Assembly (NCBI GenBank): GCA_007258455.2
Contig: VDFB02254944.1
Span: 96,019-160,018, forward strand
Source of the DNA: Sequoia sempervirens
Taxonomy: Eukaryota > Streptophyta > Pinopsida > Cupressales > Cupressaceae
Reading direction: 5' to 3'
Length of the DNA stretch: 64,000 bases
Shown here: positions 48,752 through 60,061 of the stretch, one piece after another
Layout: each line of letters opens with the position of its first letter
Numbering within the stretch: position 1 is the first letter of the stretch
The notes under the pieces: generated by a model
What the model was told of the DNA's origin: nothing
Seen by the model: only the letters and a program-made list of their open reading frames with translations
The model's database searches: none
Made by a program: the position numbers and the translations under genes

Positions 48752-49776
48752 TGATGGAGGAGCATCCAAGAAAATTAGCAATTGACATCAACCAAAATAT
48801 AAGTATTTTTTTATGTTTAATGAGCTTCAAGATCATCTTTTGTTGTGTTTGAAGGGAAATGTCTTCATTTACCAATACTTGGATTTTCATTTCAAAATTT
48901 AGAGGAAAATAATGTATTTAATGTGATTTTTAAATTATTCTATTATCAAAGCTTGAAGGGTTAAAGGAGGTCCATTGGTATATCAAGTGGAACTTGAAAA
49001 TGAAAATTAATATTCGTTCTATAAATTTGGATTCCTATAGAAGTTTCATGAGGAAAGTGACGTTTGACATTCCATTCTTGTCTTATTGGGTGCTTAAAAT
49101 GGAGGGAAAGATAGTGAATTTTTGGAAAAATAATAAAGGACACTTCAATTACCAAAGGAGCATGACTTGGTTTTGTATTTTCTTCATTTTCCAAAGGAAT
49201 CTATAGTATCAAGTTGTTTTATATGGTGAAGGAACATTAAAAACACATTTTTGAAGCAAAACTATGTCTTTTTTTATCCTTTGTGAAGGAATTGCAAAGG
49301 TCAAGTTGAGGGAAATGAAAGAGCATATTTGGGTGCCAATTTTTGGGTTCTTTGTAAGGGTGTATGGATAAATAAAATACAACCTTCAATGGTTTAAAAG
49401 GGCAGCAATCAACAACATCAAGGTTGGAGAAATAACTTGTAGGTTACTCATGAGAGTTGCACAAGAGAGAGTGCAAAAAATTAGCTTGTGAAGAGAAGAG
49501 AATTAGAAGAAGATAAAATGGATTTTTGCAAGTGTTTAAAGCAGCTATGAGAGCTGCATAATGAAGAGAAAAAACAGGTTTTAGAAGTTGATTGAAGCTA
49601 AGAAGGGTTGAATACATGAGGATTTGAAGATTCATATACAAGATGTGTCTAGAAAAGCTTGTAAAAATTTCTGAATTTTATGCAATGTTGAATCCTCCAT
49701 ATATGCAATTAATTTTGAGGAATTTTCATATATGAATGTGTATGTTTGTGTTGTGTAGTAGAGACCCTTTGCATCA
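48752..49776 (+). repeat. 3' LTR of the non-autonomous element (1,025 bp)
   Basis: Begins TGATGGAGGAGCATC, aligned without gaps to the start of the 5' LTR, and ends GCATCA before the target duplication. It contains several small deletions relative to the 5' LTR, for example near 49,220 and 49,745. Confidence 0.88.
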
Positions 49777-49781
49777 TCATA

Positions 49782-51457
49782 AAAATGTGAAAATACCCTT
49801 TTGTAAAGCTTAGAACCTAGATTCTTTTTTATATTTTGGTAGTTCTATTATGAATTTTTTGAATTTATTAAAGTATGTTATTACAGTCAAACCTGAGGTT
49901 GATTATACATATTATGAATAGTGTTTATATTACCATTTAAAAAATAGTGTTACACATGTTCAGAAAAATGTGAGAAAGAATTCTCACCACTAAAGTCCAA
50001 ACAAGGCTTAAGCCTAAAGCAAGATAACATAAAGCATAAACAAAGCCACTAGGTAGCTAGAGCAAGAGAAAAAGGGGGAGGAGGAGGATCCTAGTCATTT
50101 GATTTACACCATACATTAGTGGCTTCCAGGATAACCACAATGAGGGTCCCATCCATTATTATTATCAATATTTTCTTCTTATTTTTCTTCAATGACCACA
50201 TAGGTTGGAAAGATGAAAAGAGCTATTTGAGGAAATTTTCTATATTTATTTCTCCATGCATTGGATTCTCAACTTATCTAAGGAGGGAAAAAATTAAAGA
50301 AAATAATTATTTTATTTTTTACCACATCCCATTAGCCTCATTTAAAAAATAGAAATTAAAACAATTCTCTTAAATTCTAAAAGAATATATCTAAATATTT
50401 TTAAAAAAAATAAAAGAATTCATAAACATAAACTAAACTAAGAGTTGACATTTCATTAGTTTATACCATTTTAAAATTTAAAACATAAATGTCACTTTTA
50501 GGTGGTCCAAGTTGAAAATTCGTATTTGCATTATCCATTTTCTTTATAAAAGTGTGACATAATTATGCACTTTTACCCACCAAACCATTCTCAAGAGTAG
50601 TATATTATAAAATATAGCTAGTATTATAAAATGAAGTTCAAATTCATGAATCAAAAGTAATAGAAAAAATGAACCAACCAACTCCCAAATTAGTGAAATG
50701 AGAAACAAAAATATAGTGTTAGACCATAGCAAAGAAAAAACATAGTAGAACAAAACCATATTCACATGGCCAAAAGACCAACCATTACCATTACACTTCA
50801 ATTTTTCTCACTTGAGCTATCAATTTCTATTACTTTGTGATGTGCCACCTAAACCCTCCTTGACCTTCTTTGAATATCAACATTCATGAGAATAAAATAC
50901 ATAAAATTAACCTTGAGGTGTGGACTCAAACTTGATGTTTGTAGACCCTTTATACCTACATACAAAGATTTGCCTAAATTTTGTACCTGCAATAGAAAAA
51001 TTAGAAGTTTTAGTGAACAACTGTTAGAGATTTTTTTATGAAAGGACCTTCTCCTTGGTTAAGCCCCTAGATATGATATAATATTTTTTATAAGATCAAA
51101 GACACACCAAGTAGTCATACAATATGCTTAATCCATGTGAGTTTTGATCTCATATTTATTCAATGATCTTGTGATGACGATGCAATGTGTAATGGATCTC
51201 AAGATTGTTTGATCCTTGTAAGATGCAAGCTATAGTCAAATGAATTTGGGTTTTTCCTTTTATATAACATGGTCCTACCTTGTAAATTTAAACATTGTAC
51301 ACAAGAAAAAATATAGTATCTAGTTAGAAGGGGGTAAGCACATATTTAAATTTTAATTTAGGGATTAATAGGTCATTTTTGCTTTGTGCATTCAAATTAG
51401 ACTCATTTTCAAGCCATATATTTTATTTAAATAAAATAATAGATAATTTATATAGAT
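49782..51457. other. Spacer without gene
   Basis: Short open frames (50,119-50,352; 50,544-50,801 minus) have no domains. No repeat partner was noticed. Confidence 0.4.
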
Positions 51458-51840
51458 TGAGATGTTGCAAGGTGTGTGCCCTTTGTCTCCTTGTGTTGTG
51501 TAGCATAACGCTTGGGTTTGTGACATGGATTAACTGCCTCCCGTGGATTCATTAACTTTGGTGGTTGTATTAGGAATTAATAGGTTGATCTTTTGGTGCA
51601 ACGACAACCATCTTTGCAAAAATTGGTATTAGAGTCTGGTTCATTGGTTTGAACCCCTCGCTTGTGTTGGGGGGATTATTGCAAGGCGTGCACCCTTGGT
51701 CTCCTTGTGTTGTGTAGTGCAATGCTTGGGTTCATGACATGGATTAACCACCTCCCATGGATTCGTTAACTTTGGTGGTTGTATTGGGAATTAACATGTC
51801 AATATTTTGGTGCAACGACAACCATCTTTGCAACATGAGA
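51458..51840 (+). mobile_element. SMART/TRIM miniature LTR retrotransposon, 373 bp
   Basis: The element is 51,463-51,835 with a perfect 5-bp target duplication TGAGA (51,458-51,462 and 51,836-51,840). The LTRs are both 159 bp: 51,463-51,621 and 51,677-51,835. The intact outer ends TGTTGCAA and TTGCAACA are perfect inverted repeats. The 55-bp interior has a decayed initiator-Met primer site TGGTATTAGAGTC (51,624-51,636) and a purine tract GTTGGGGGGAT just before the 3' LTR. It has no coding capacity. By hand the LTRs differ at about 22 of 159 positions, mostly transitions, so the insertion is old. Its size is in the range described for SMART elements. Confidence 0.92.
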
Positions 51841-52793
51841 TTGGTCCTTGGGGATATGTGAAGGTAGGATTAGGTTAGGCCTATGTAATTTTCAACTTTT
51901 ATACAAAAATGTGATATTTGCACACTAATCATTATATAGGGACAAAAAAGTCAAAGTGATTCCAAAATGGAGGGAATAAAACTAGGTATTGATTTTCATC
52001 CTTACATTTTTCCCCCACTTTGACTTTCACATGAACTCTATGAATATGTATGTCAAAATTAACTAGTCAACATGAAAGTAAATAGTAGGCAATCATAAAA
52101 AATATATAGATAAATATGATAATTTCACACATTCTCCTAACAATGCACATTTCATTTGATACCTACAATAAAAATAATTTTTAATGAGTAGCATCTAAAA
52201 TTAATTTGAAATTGATACAAATAATAATTTCTTAGTAACATCTACAAACAAAATTAAATGAATAAAAAGATAAGAGCTATGAAAAAGTTGCATGAATGGT
52301 TATGGAGGAGCTTGAAAAAGGAAATTGATATTCATTGGGCATAATGGTAGCCTATAAAAAGACACTAACATTTATTGAGCATTGTCATTTCATTTTACAT
52401 CAATCTTGTTTGTTGCAAGTTTGCAATTTTTTATGAACCAAAAAACCTTTCACACTTTTCATAGGTTTGCAAACTTATGAAAGGTGTGACATAGTAAACC
52501 TTTTCCCTACACACCATTTTCCTTTGGGAACTTGAATGATTATTGACCTCTTAACCTTGAATATTTTACTATGTTGGGGATACAAGAAGTTTTTGAAAGT
52601 ACATTTTTTTTACTCTTTTAAACACTTGGGCAATTTGAATGAAATGGAGGCAAAGAGGGAAATGAATTAGAGAATTATAGGATTTTGAATGCTTAGGTAA
52701 TTGAAAATAGTTAGGATTTTATAATGTTTTTAAGAACTTCAACAAAGGGGCATGTTTAATATTTCTCATGTTGGGTATAACTAATGGGAAAAT
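51841..52793. other. Spacer without gene
   Basis: No coding remnant or repeat partner was recognised in this AT-rich stretch. Confidence 0.4.
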
Positions 52794-52823
52794 GATGAGG
52801 GAGCAAACCCGAGACACAGAAAA

Positions 52824-53433
52824 TGATGTAAACAACCAAAGAAATTTTATTATTGTTCAGAAAGTAAAATATTACATGCAAAGGATCTCAAATCCCCGAG
52901 CTCTGCAATACATTCCAATTACATAAAACTACAAAACTACAAAAATTTCCCTTTCGCAACATGCAAACTCTTTTCCCCAAAAAGCTACCCAAAAATCAGA
53001 AATTAGCCCATAAATAGCCCCTTTTTGGTTTGGAGCCAAAAACAACATTCAAGTTATGAGTTTTGGAAGTTTGGTGCCAAAAAATTACAATTTGAAATTC
53101 AAAAATTGACAATTTCCAAAAATTGACCAACTTCTAGAAGCCATAACTTTTGATCCGAGACTCCATTTTTTGAATTGTTGGAAAGGTCTCAGAGTGAAGA
53201 ACGTACTTTGAACCACCTCTGCTAGTTCTGATGATTCTCGGGCCCGTATGGGACTATTTAGTGCCTCAAACTAGACTCAGAAGGTTTTTCAAGGCAAAAA
53301 GTAGAAACTGAAACTTGAATAACTTTCAAACTGTGAATGATCTTGACCTGATTCTTTCGCCAAAGTGCTTATTTTTCCATCTTGTACCTTCCCATGTAAT
53401 ATTTCCCTCACACCACTAGATGCTCTTGCATCA
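52824..53433 (-). repeat. 3' LTR of the minus-strand chromovirus (610 bp)
   Basis: On plus it runs from TGATGTAAACAACC to CTCTTGCATCA. It is colinear with 58,134-58,958 but shorter. Confidence 0.9.
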
Positions 53434-53479
53434 GACACCTAGGGTAATTTGAGAAGTGACCCCATCACATCTCAGATGG

Positions 53480-56400
53480 TTAAGGAAAACCCAAATGGTC
53501 AACCTCTACCTTAGACAGCCAGGATGAATCTTCCACAAGCCTTCCTCTCCACTTAACCAGATATTCTTCATACTGCCTATTTCTGGTACTCCTTCCCACA
53601 TGGCTATCCAATATTTCTTCAATCTCCTCCTTCTCTGAAGTAGGTGTTGGAATGCCACACTATTCCATTGTTGTTACTTCCTCTACACCACCTTCATGAT
53701 ACTCTGTCAAATCTGAAATATTGAACACAGGGGAAATGTTGACTCCATCCAACAGCTCTACCTCATATGCATTCCCTGAATCATGCCTCTTCAAAATTTT
53801 ACAGGGACCAAACTTCTTCATCTTCAATTTGTTATAGGTTCCCACTGGAAACCTTTCTTTCCTCAAGTAGACCATCACTTTGTCACCAATCTGAAACTCC
53901 TTATACCTCCTCTTTTGATCTGCCCTAGCCTTATACTACATATTCATCTTGTTAATATGTTCTCTTACCTTCTCATGTATATTCTTGATGTGCTCTGCAA
54001 AGTCTTCAACTTTGGCAATTGTCTTCTTCTCTTGGTCCATCTTTCTTAGTTCTGGAGCAGTTCTGGGACTGCCTCCATACACAATTTGGAATGGTGATCT
54101 TTTATTGCTCTGATTGACGTAATTGTTGTTAGAAAATTTTTCCTGGGGTAAGATCAGGTCCCAAACCTTGGGTTTATCTCCTACCAATCATCTCAATAGG
54201 TTACCCAGATTTATGTTCACAACCTCAGTCTACCCATTAGTCTATGGATGGTGTGCATAACTAAACTTCAAATCTATTTTCAACTTCTTCCACAAGGTCC
54301 TCCAAAAGTATCCAATAAATTTTGTGTCACAATCTGAGACTATACTCTTTGGCAGACCATGTAGTCTCACCACCTCTCTGAAGAAAAAGTCAACAATGTG
54401 GACTGCATCATGGGTCTTCTGGCATGGGATGAAATATGCCATCTTTGAAAACCTATCAACTACCACAAATATTGAATCATTCCCTCTCTGTGTCCTTGGC
54501 AAGCCAAGAACAAAGTCCATACTTATATCCTCCCACGAACTCTTTGGTATAGGTAAGGGCTAATACAACCCAATATTCTAGCTCACTCCTTTAGCCATTT
54601 GACATACCCTACAACTCTGCACAAAATTCTTCACATTCTGTGATAACTGAGGCCAATAATAATGCTCACTGATAATGGCAATGGTCTTATCCTGACCAAA
54701 ATGTCCTACCATTCCTCCACTATGCTTCTCCTTTATTAGGTTCTCCCTCATGGAACTCCTTAGAATACACAATTGGCTTCCCTTAAACAACATGCCATCT
54801 TGGATTATGAAATCCAACCACTTTGTCTTGTCAACTGTAACAGGATCCTTACAAGTGTTCCAAGCCTCTACAAAATCAGGATCTTTAGGGTACAATGTCT
54901 TGAGTTCATTGAACCCAACCACTTCAATTTGCATCTCTATCAACAATGTTTGCCTCCTACTTAAGGCATCTGCAACCCTATTCGACTTCCCACTCCTATA
55001 CTTTAAAAAAAAGGTATAACTTTGCAAAAATTCTACCCATTTCATATGCCTCTGATTTAATTTTCCTTGACTATTCAAATACTGTAATGCTTGATGATCA
55101 ATAAATAGAAAAAAATCATTTGGCAACAAATAATGTCTTGATTTATTTAATGCTTGAACTATTGCATAAAATTCCTAATCATATACATAGTACTTTCTCT
55201 TTGCATCATTTAACTTTTCACTAAAATAGGTAATGGGCTTACCTTCTTGGCTCAACACTGCTCCAATGGCACAACCACTAGCATCACAATCCACCTGAAA
55301 CACCTTATTGAAATCTGGGAGGGCTAAAATTGGTTGCTATGTCACCTTCTGCTTCAATAGATCAAAACTCTTCGTTGCTCCAGTGCTCCACTTGAAATCT
55401 TTTCTATCCCCTCTCATTGTTTCAGTAAGGGGTGCACAAATACTACTAAAGTTTCTAATGAAATTTCTATAAAAACTAGCCAAACCATGGAAAGATCTCA
55501 CCTCAGTAGCAATTCTTGGGGTAGGCCATTCTAGAATAGCCTTCACCTTCTCTGGGTTCATCTTGAGACCTTCTGCCGAGACAACAAACCTCGAGTACAC
55601 TAACTCCTTCTTCACAAAACTACACTTCTTCAGATTAATCAACAATTGCTCTTCTCTCAACTTCTCAAAAGCTCTATGAATATGCATTAAATTCTTATCA
55701 AAAGTCTTACTGAAAATCAAAATATCATCTAGATATGCAATAACAAAACTTCCCAAAAACTCTTTTAATACCTCATTCATGAGTTGCATGAATGTGCTCG
55801 GTGCATTGGTTAGCCCAAAAGGCATGACTAACCACTCATACAAGCCCTCATTGGTCTTGAAGGAAGTCTTCCATTCATCACCCTCTTGAATCCAGATCTG
55901 GTGATATCCACTTTTCAGATCTATCTTTGTGAAGTACTGAGCTCCACTCAAATAGTCCATCAGGTCATCTATCCTTGGCAGGGGAAATTTGTACTTGATT
56001 GTTATCTTATTTATGGCCCAGAGTCTGTACACATACTCCACTCCCCATCCTTCTTTAGTGCTAGTACTGTAGGTACTGCACATGGGCTCAAACTCTCTCG
56101 AATCAAACCCTTTCTCAACAACTCCTGAACTTGTTTGTTCAACTCCTCATTTTCTCAGTAGTCATTCTGTGAGCTGCCTTATTTGGAAAACTGGATCCAG
56201 GGATCAAGTCAATCTGATGACTGATCTTCCTCACTGGTGGTAAACCCTCAAGTACGTTATTAGAAATAATCTCTTGAAACTCATCCAATAGTCCAAAAAC
56301 TTCTACTGGAACCTTCTCACTATCTTCCTTATCCATTCTAGGAATCAATGCATAATGCATACGCTCATGCTTCATGCCTTCTAAAAATTTACTTCCATCA

Positions 56401-58043
56401 ACAAAATAAATTCTAGCACTACTGCATGCCTTTTCTTCGTCCTTCTTCAGGGGTTTCAACTTATGGCGGACTACATCCTTCATCAGGGAATAAGTGTTTG
56501 CATGGCCATCATGTACAACTCGCCTATCGAACTGCCATGGCCTCCCCAACAACATGTGACATGCATCCATGGGGATGATATCACATAGTACCTCATCACA
56601 ATAGCTTTCGATCTTGAACTTCACCAGGAACTGCTCATTGACCAAAACTTTGTGGTCTTTCTGCAACCAGGAAATTCGATATGGATGTGGATGCCTTTCC
56701 CTTTTCAGCTTCAACTTTGTAACCATCTCTTTTGACACCAGATTATCGGTGCTTCCACTATCAATAATGACATCACAACATTTGTCTTCACATTGACACC
56801 TTGTGTGGAATAGATTCTTCCTCTATTCTGGCTCCTTCTCTTCAATCACCAGGGCTCTTCTAACCACTAGGGCTTCTCCCCTTTCTACATCATCTAAATG
56901 CTCGGATTGATCCTACTCATTTGCATGTGTAACCCTTCCATGACCTTTCGGCCTTCTGTCTATCCTTCCTTGGTGTTGTGGACATTCATAGGCTCGATGC
57001 CCTTCTTCACCACAATGGAAACAAGTTCCTCTAAAACCACCTCTTCCGGGTCCTGGCCCAGATCTTCCTCGTCCTCTACCTCTTTGATCAACACTATTTT
57101 GATCATGAGGGCAATAGAAGTTATCATTCTTCTCGCTTCAACTAGTACCCACATCTTCATTTTTCCTTTCATCCTCATTTCGACTTCTAGAAGATATTCC
57201 ACTACCCCTTCCACTTTGACCTCCTGGTCCTTTTTGTTTGCTGTCAAATATTTTGTTCAATTTCTCCTCAACTTTCAGAGAAAACTAGTATGCATCCTCA
57301 ATGGTGGTCATTCTGACTAGGCTTAGCTCCTCTTGAATGCTCGGTCATAACCCATTAAGATAATGGGATACCTTCTCCTTGTTGGCCTCTACATGACCTA
57401 TTTTGATAATCATCTTGTGAAATTTTTTTGTGTATTCTTTCACAGATCTACTTCCTTGCTTCAACCCTTGCAATTTCTTCAACAGATCTAACTCGTAGTC
57501 CACTGGTATGAACTGCTTCTCCAGTTTCTCCACCATGCGATCCCAGCTGTTGATCTTTCCTTTTCCTCTTTGATTTCTCTCCAACTGGACCTCTTTCCAC
57601 AAAATATTGGCATGGCCCTTTAACTTTGTTTTTGCAAACTTAACTCAATCTAGGTCCTCTACGTCTTCATACTCAAAATACTCTTCTAGCTTGTTGATCC
57701 AATCGATCAACTCTTCTGGGTTTAGACTTCTGGAATAACTGGGAACTTCTATTTTGGGTATTTTTCCAATCTTCGAAATGGCCCTTATTAGCCAAATCTA
57801 ATCTTGATCGATCGCTTCTTCTTCCTTTTCTACGTCTAAATCTTCCACCTCTTCTTCTTCATCCTCACTTTCTCCTCTCCTTCCTAGGTTTAACCCTCTT
57901 CTCATCTATTCCTGCAATGCATCAATTTGTCTTTGGAGGGCTTTGAAACCCTCGATTGCCAATGGATCTCTTCCACTAGTGTTTATGCCACCTCAGCCAC
58001 CTCAGGCACCACCACGCCTACCAGACATCACTCTTGGAGGCAT
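53480..58043 (-). pseudogene. Gag-pol of the minus-strand chromovirus, inactivated
   Basis: ATG at 58,043-58,041 starts MPPRVMSGRRGGA. Gag includes IDWINKLEEYFEYED and SVKEYTKKFHKM. The knuckle CFHCGEEGHRAYEC is at 57,023-56,982 and the protease IDSGSTDNLV keeps DSG (56,774-56,766). RT keeps YLDD (55,735-55,724). RNase H, an integrase HHCC region and a D-D-35-E core follow (54,750-54,240), then a chromodomain (EYLVKWRGRLVEDSSW, about 53,632-53,486) and TAA at 53,482-53,480. One frame is used throughout except for 1-nt deletions near 56,153 and 56,019. Stops interrupt gag (several), the end of RT (55,339-55,337), RNase H, the integrase region (including two between its second Asp and Glu) and the site just before the chromodomain. 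Catalytic residues are mostly intact, in contrast to the large gypsy element. Confidence 0.9.
53486..53632 (-). other. Chromodomain coding segment
   Basis: EEILDSHVGRSTRNRQYEEY followed by LVKWRGRLVEDSSWLSK is a classical CHROMO fold signature with the aromatic and W positions kept. In chromoviruses this integrase tail directs insertion to particular chromatin. A TAG (53,662-53,660) separates it from the upstream frame in this copy. Confidence 0.85.
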
Positions 58044-58133
58044 CTTGAAGATCTTGAACCCACAACCATAGTCCTGGTGCGAACTGCTTCACGATCGGTG
58101 ATCTGTCCACAAGAAAAATCACTCCACAGAAAA

Positions 58134-58958
58134 TGATGCAAACAACCAAATAAATTTTATTATTGTTCAGAAAGGAAAATATTACATGCAGAGGATCTCA
58201 AATCCATGAGCTCTACAATACATGCCAATTACAGAAAACTACAAAACTACAGAAATTCCCCTTTTGTAGCATGCAAACTCTTTTCCCCAAAAAGCTACCC
58301 AAAAATTAGAAACTAGCCCATAAATAGCCCCTTTTCAATTTAGAGCCAAAAACAACATTCGAGTTATGAGATTTGGTAGTTTGGCACCAAAAATTACAAT
58401 TTGAAATTCAAAAATTGAGTCCTAATTCAAAAATTGACAATTTCCAAAAATTAACCAACTTTCGAAAGCCATAACTTTTGATTCGGGACTTCGTTTTTCA
58501 AACCAATTGAACCATTGGAAAGGTCTTGGAGTGAAGAACACGCCAATAACCACCTAGACTAGTTTTGACGATTTTCGGGCCCATACGGGACCATTTAGTG
58601 CCTCAAAATGGACTCAGAAGGTTTTTCAGGGCAAAAAGCAGAAACTGAAACTTGAATAACTTTCAAACCATGAATGATATTGACCTGATTCTTTCACCAA
58701 AGTGCTTATTTTTCTATCTTGTACCTTCCCATAAATTTATGTCTTCCCACGCCTTCAAATTCACACTTGCTAAAATAGTAGTTGAGCAAAAAAAGTAGAA
58801 AAGCAGTTCTGAAAGTTGGGTTGGGAACTCTTATTCGATGAAAAGGGTATCCAGAAATGAAAAAACATCTACAAAAAGATAACAAAAGGAACATAAATGA
58901 AAAGCATATTTTTAGGTGATGTAAGATTGCCCTCACACCACTGGATGCTCCTGCATCA
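58134..58958 (-). repeat. 5' LTR of the minus-strand chromovirus (825 bp)
   Basis: On plus it runs from TGATGCAAACAACC to CTCCTGCATCA. Relative to the 3' LTR it has an extra 188 bp (58,733-58,920, between ACCTTCCCAT and GTAAGATTG) and some small additions, including a 19-bp duplication near 58,417. The two LTRs are about 215 bp different in length. Confidence 0.88.
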
Positions 58959-58963
58959 GAAAA

Positions 58964-59406
58964 ATAGGGAACTTGGGCTACAAAATAGGCAAGGACATGG
59001 ATGAATTATAAATTTTGAGGCCTAAAAATCTAGGAACCAATAGGTATGAGGTGTTTAGGAGATACAAAAGTTAATTTTTTCTCTTATTGTTGGATGTATG
59101 AGATTGAGGTGATCAAGGAAACAATATTGGTAATATTATGAGTATAGTATTTTGTCTTGTGATTAGGCTACATACATGTAGAAGCATACGTTAAATTATA
59201 AGTCATACTTTTTCATGTATTTATAATAAATTATGGTTTGGGTTGTACACTTGTATGAAAATAAGTCAACATTTTAATGTTCAAATATTGGAGTATTCTT
59301 ATTCCATCAATTACTATTATTCCTTGTTACTATTGTAAATTATTTTTTATATGAAGTTGCATAGATTAGTTGCATTTCAATGGGATCATTATTCATGATT
59401 GCATTA
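58964..59406 (+). repeat. LTR remainder of the older plus-strand gypsy
   Basis: Ends ATTGCATTA then AG and TGGTATCAAATC, the same layout as the 46.5-kb element (TTTGCATCA, AT, TGGTATCAGAGC). With 52,794-52,823 it would make an LTR of about 473 bp. There is no 3' LTR in the window to confirm this. Confidence 0.5.
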
Positions 59407-59522
59407 AGTGGTATCAAATCTAAGGTAACTTCATTAGTTTTTTGAAATAGAAGTTAGCATTGGATGGATCTAAGAGTTTTTTTGTAAGTGTGAGGATCAT
59501 TTGACTATAGAGAGATAGATAC

Positions 59523-60061
59523 ATGGCTAATAGAGGTATACCAAGAAGTTTGAGAAATGGTGAAATGCTAGAGATGTTATGAGGAATGGTGGTTAGATTG
59601 GAAACAATACATGATGAATAGAGAAGAGGTGTAGTTGTTGAAGACATGAATGAAGGTGAATAAGAAATAATCCTAGAAGGAGGAATAAAATACTATATTA
59701 ATTATATATTCTTAAGATCTATATCCAACATAAGGTACAAACCACAAATAGAAACTCCATGTTACAATGTGAGCCTAAGCCCTAAAAACCTCATTAATTA
59801 GATTTCAAAAGTGGAAAACCTTTGATTTTGAGTCAATAAAAGATACAAAGATGGTGAAGTTTGATAGTACCAATTTTAAAAGTCATGCATCCCTATGGTG
59901 GGATCATGCGTTGATGGATAGATGGAGAAGAGGAAAGAATAAGGTTCAATAATGAGATTAGATGGTTACAAAATTGAAAGAAATTTTCTTATTTCTAAAC
60001 TACCAACTAAATGTATTAAAGTAATTATAAAATTTTAAATAAATAAATATTAAGGTCAAAG
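59523..60061 (+). pseudogene. Gag relic of the older plus-strand gypsy, part 1
   Basis: ATG at 59,523 starts MANRGIPRSLRNGEMLEML. Later FDFESIKDTKMVKFDSTNFK and HASLWWDHALMDRWRRGKNK match the gag of the minus-strand chromovirus (VKFAKTKLKGHANILWKEVQ). Stops are frequent. The frame breaks at 60,061 because of the retroposon insertion. Confidence 0.65.

Larger units (their letters stand above)
46507..49781 (+). mobile_element. Non-autonomous LTR retrotransposon with its own ORF
   Basis: The element is 46,512-49,776 (3,265 bp) with a perfect target duplication TCATA at 46,507-46,511 and 49,777-49,781. The LTRs (1,042 and 1,025 bp) begin TGATG and end TTTGCATCA. The primer site TGGTATCAGAGC (47,556-47,567) follows the 5' LTR by 2 nt. 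The 1.2-kb interior has no protease, RT, RNase H or integrase but carries a Lys/Glu-rich open frame of unknown function. No clear polypurine tract precedes the 3' LTR; stem-loops occupy that place. Movement must have depended on enzymes from another element. It is too long for a TRIM and much shorter than typical LARDs. Confidence 0.88.
52819..58963 (-). mobile_element. Minus-strand Ty3/gypsy chromovirus with CHROMO domain
   Basis: Element 52,824-58,958 (6,135 bp), target duplication GAAAA at 52,819-52,823 and 58,959-58,963. On the minus strand the LTRs start TGATGCA and end GCATCA (ACATCA in the 3' copy). The order gag, zinc knuckle, protease, RT, RNase H, integrase, chromodomain is complete. 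The sequence next to the 5' LTR (TTTTCTGTGGAGTG on minus) does not match the initiator-Met primer site used by its neighbours. Several stops and two 1-nt deletions inactivate the frame. Confidence 0.9.
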
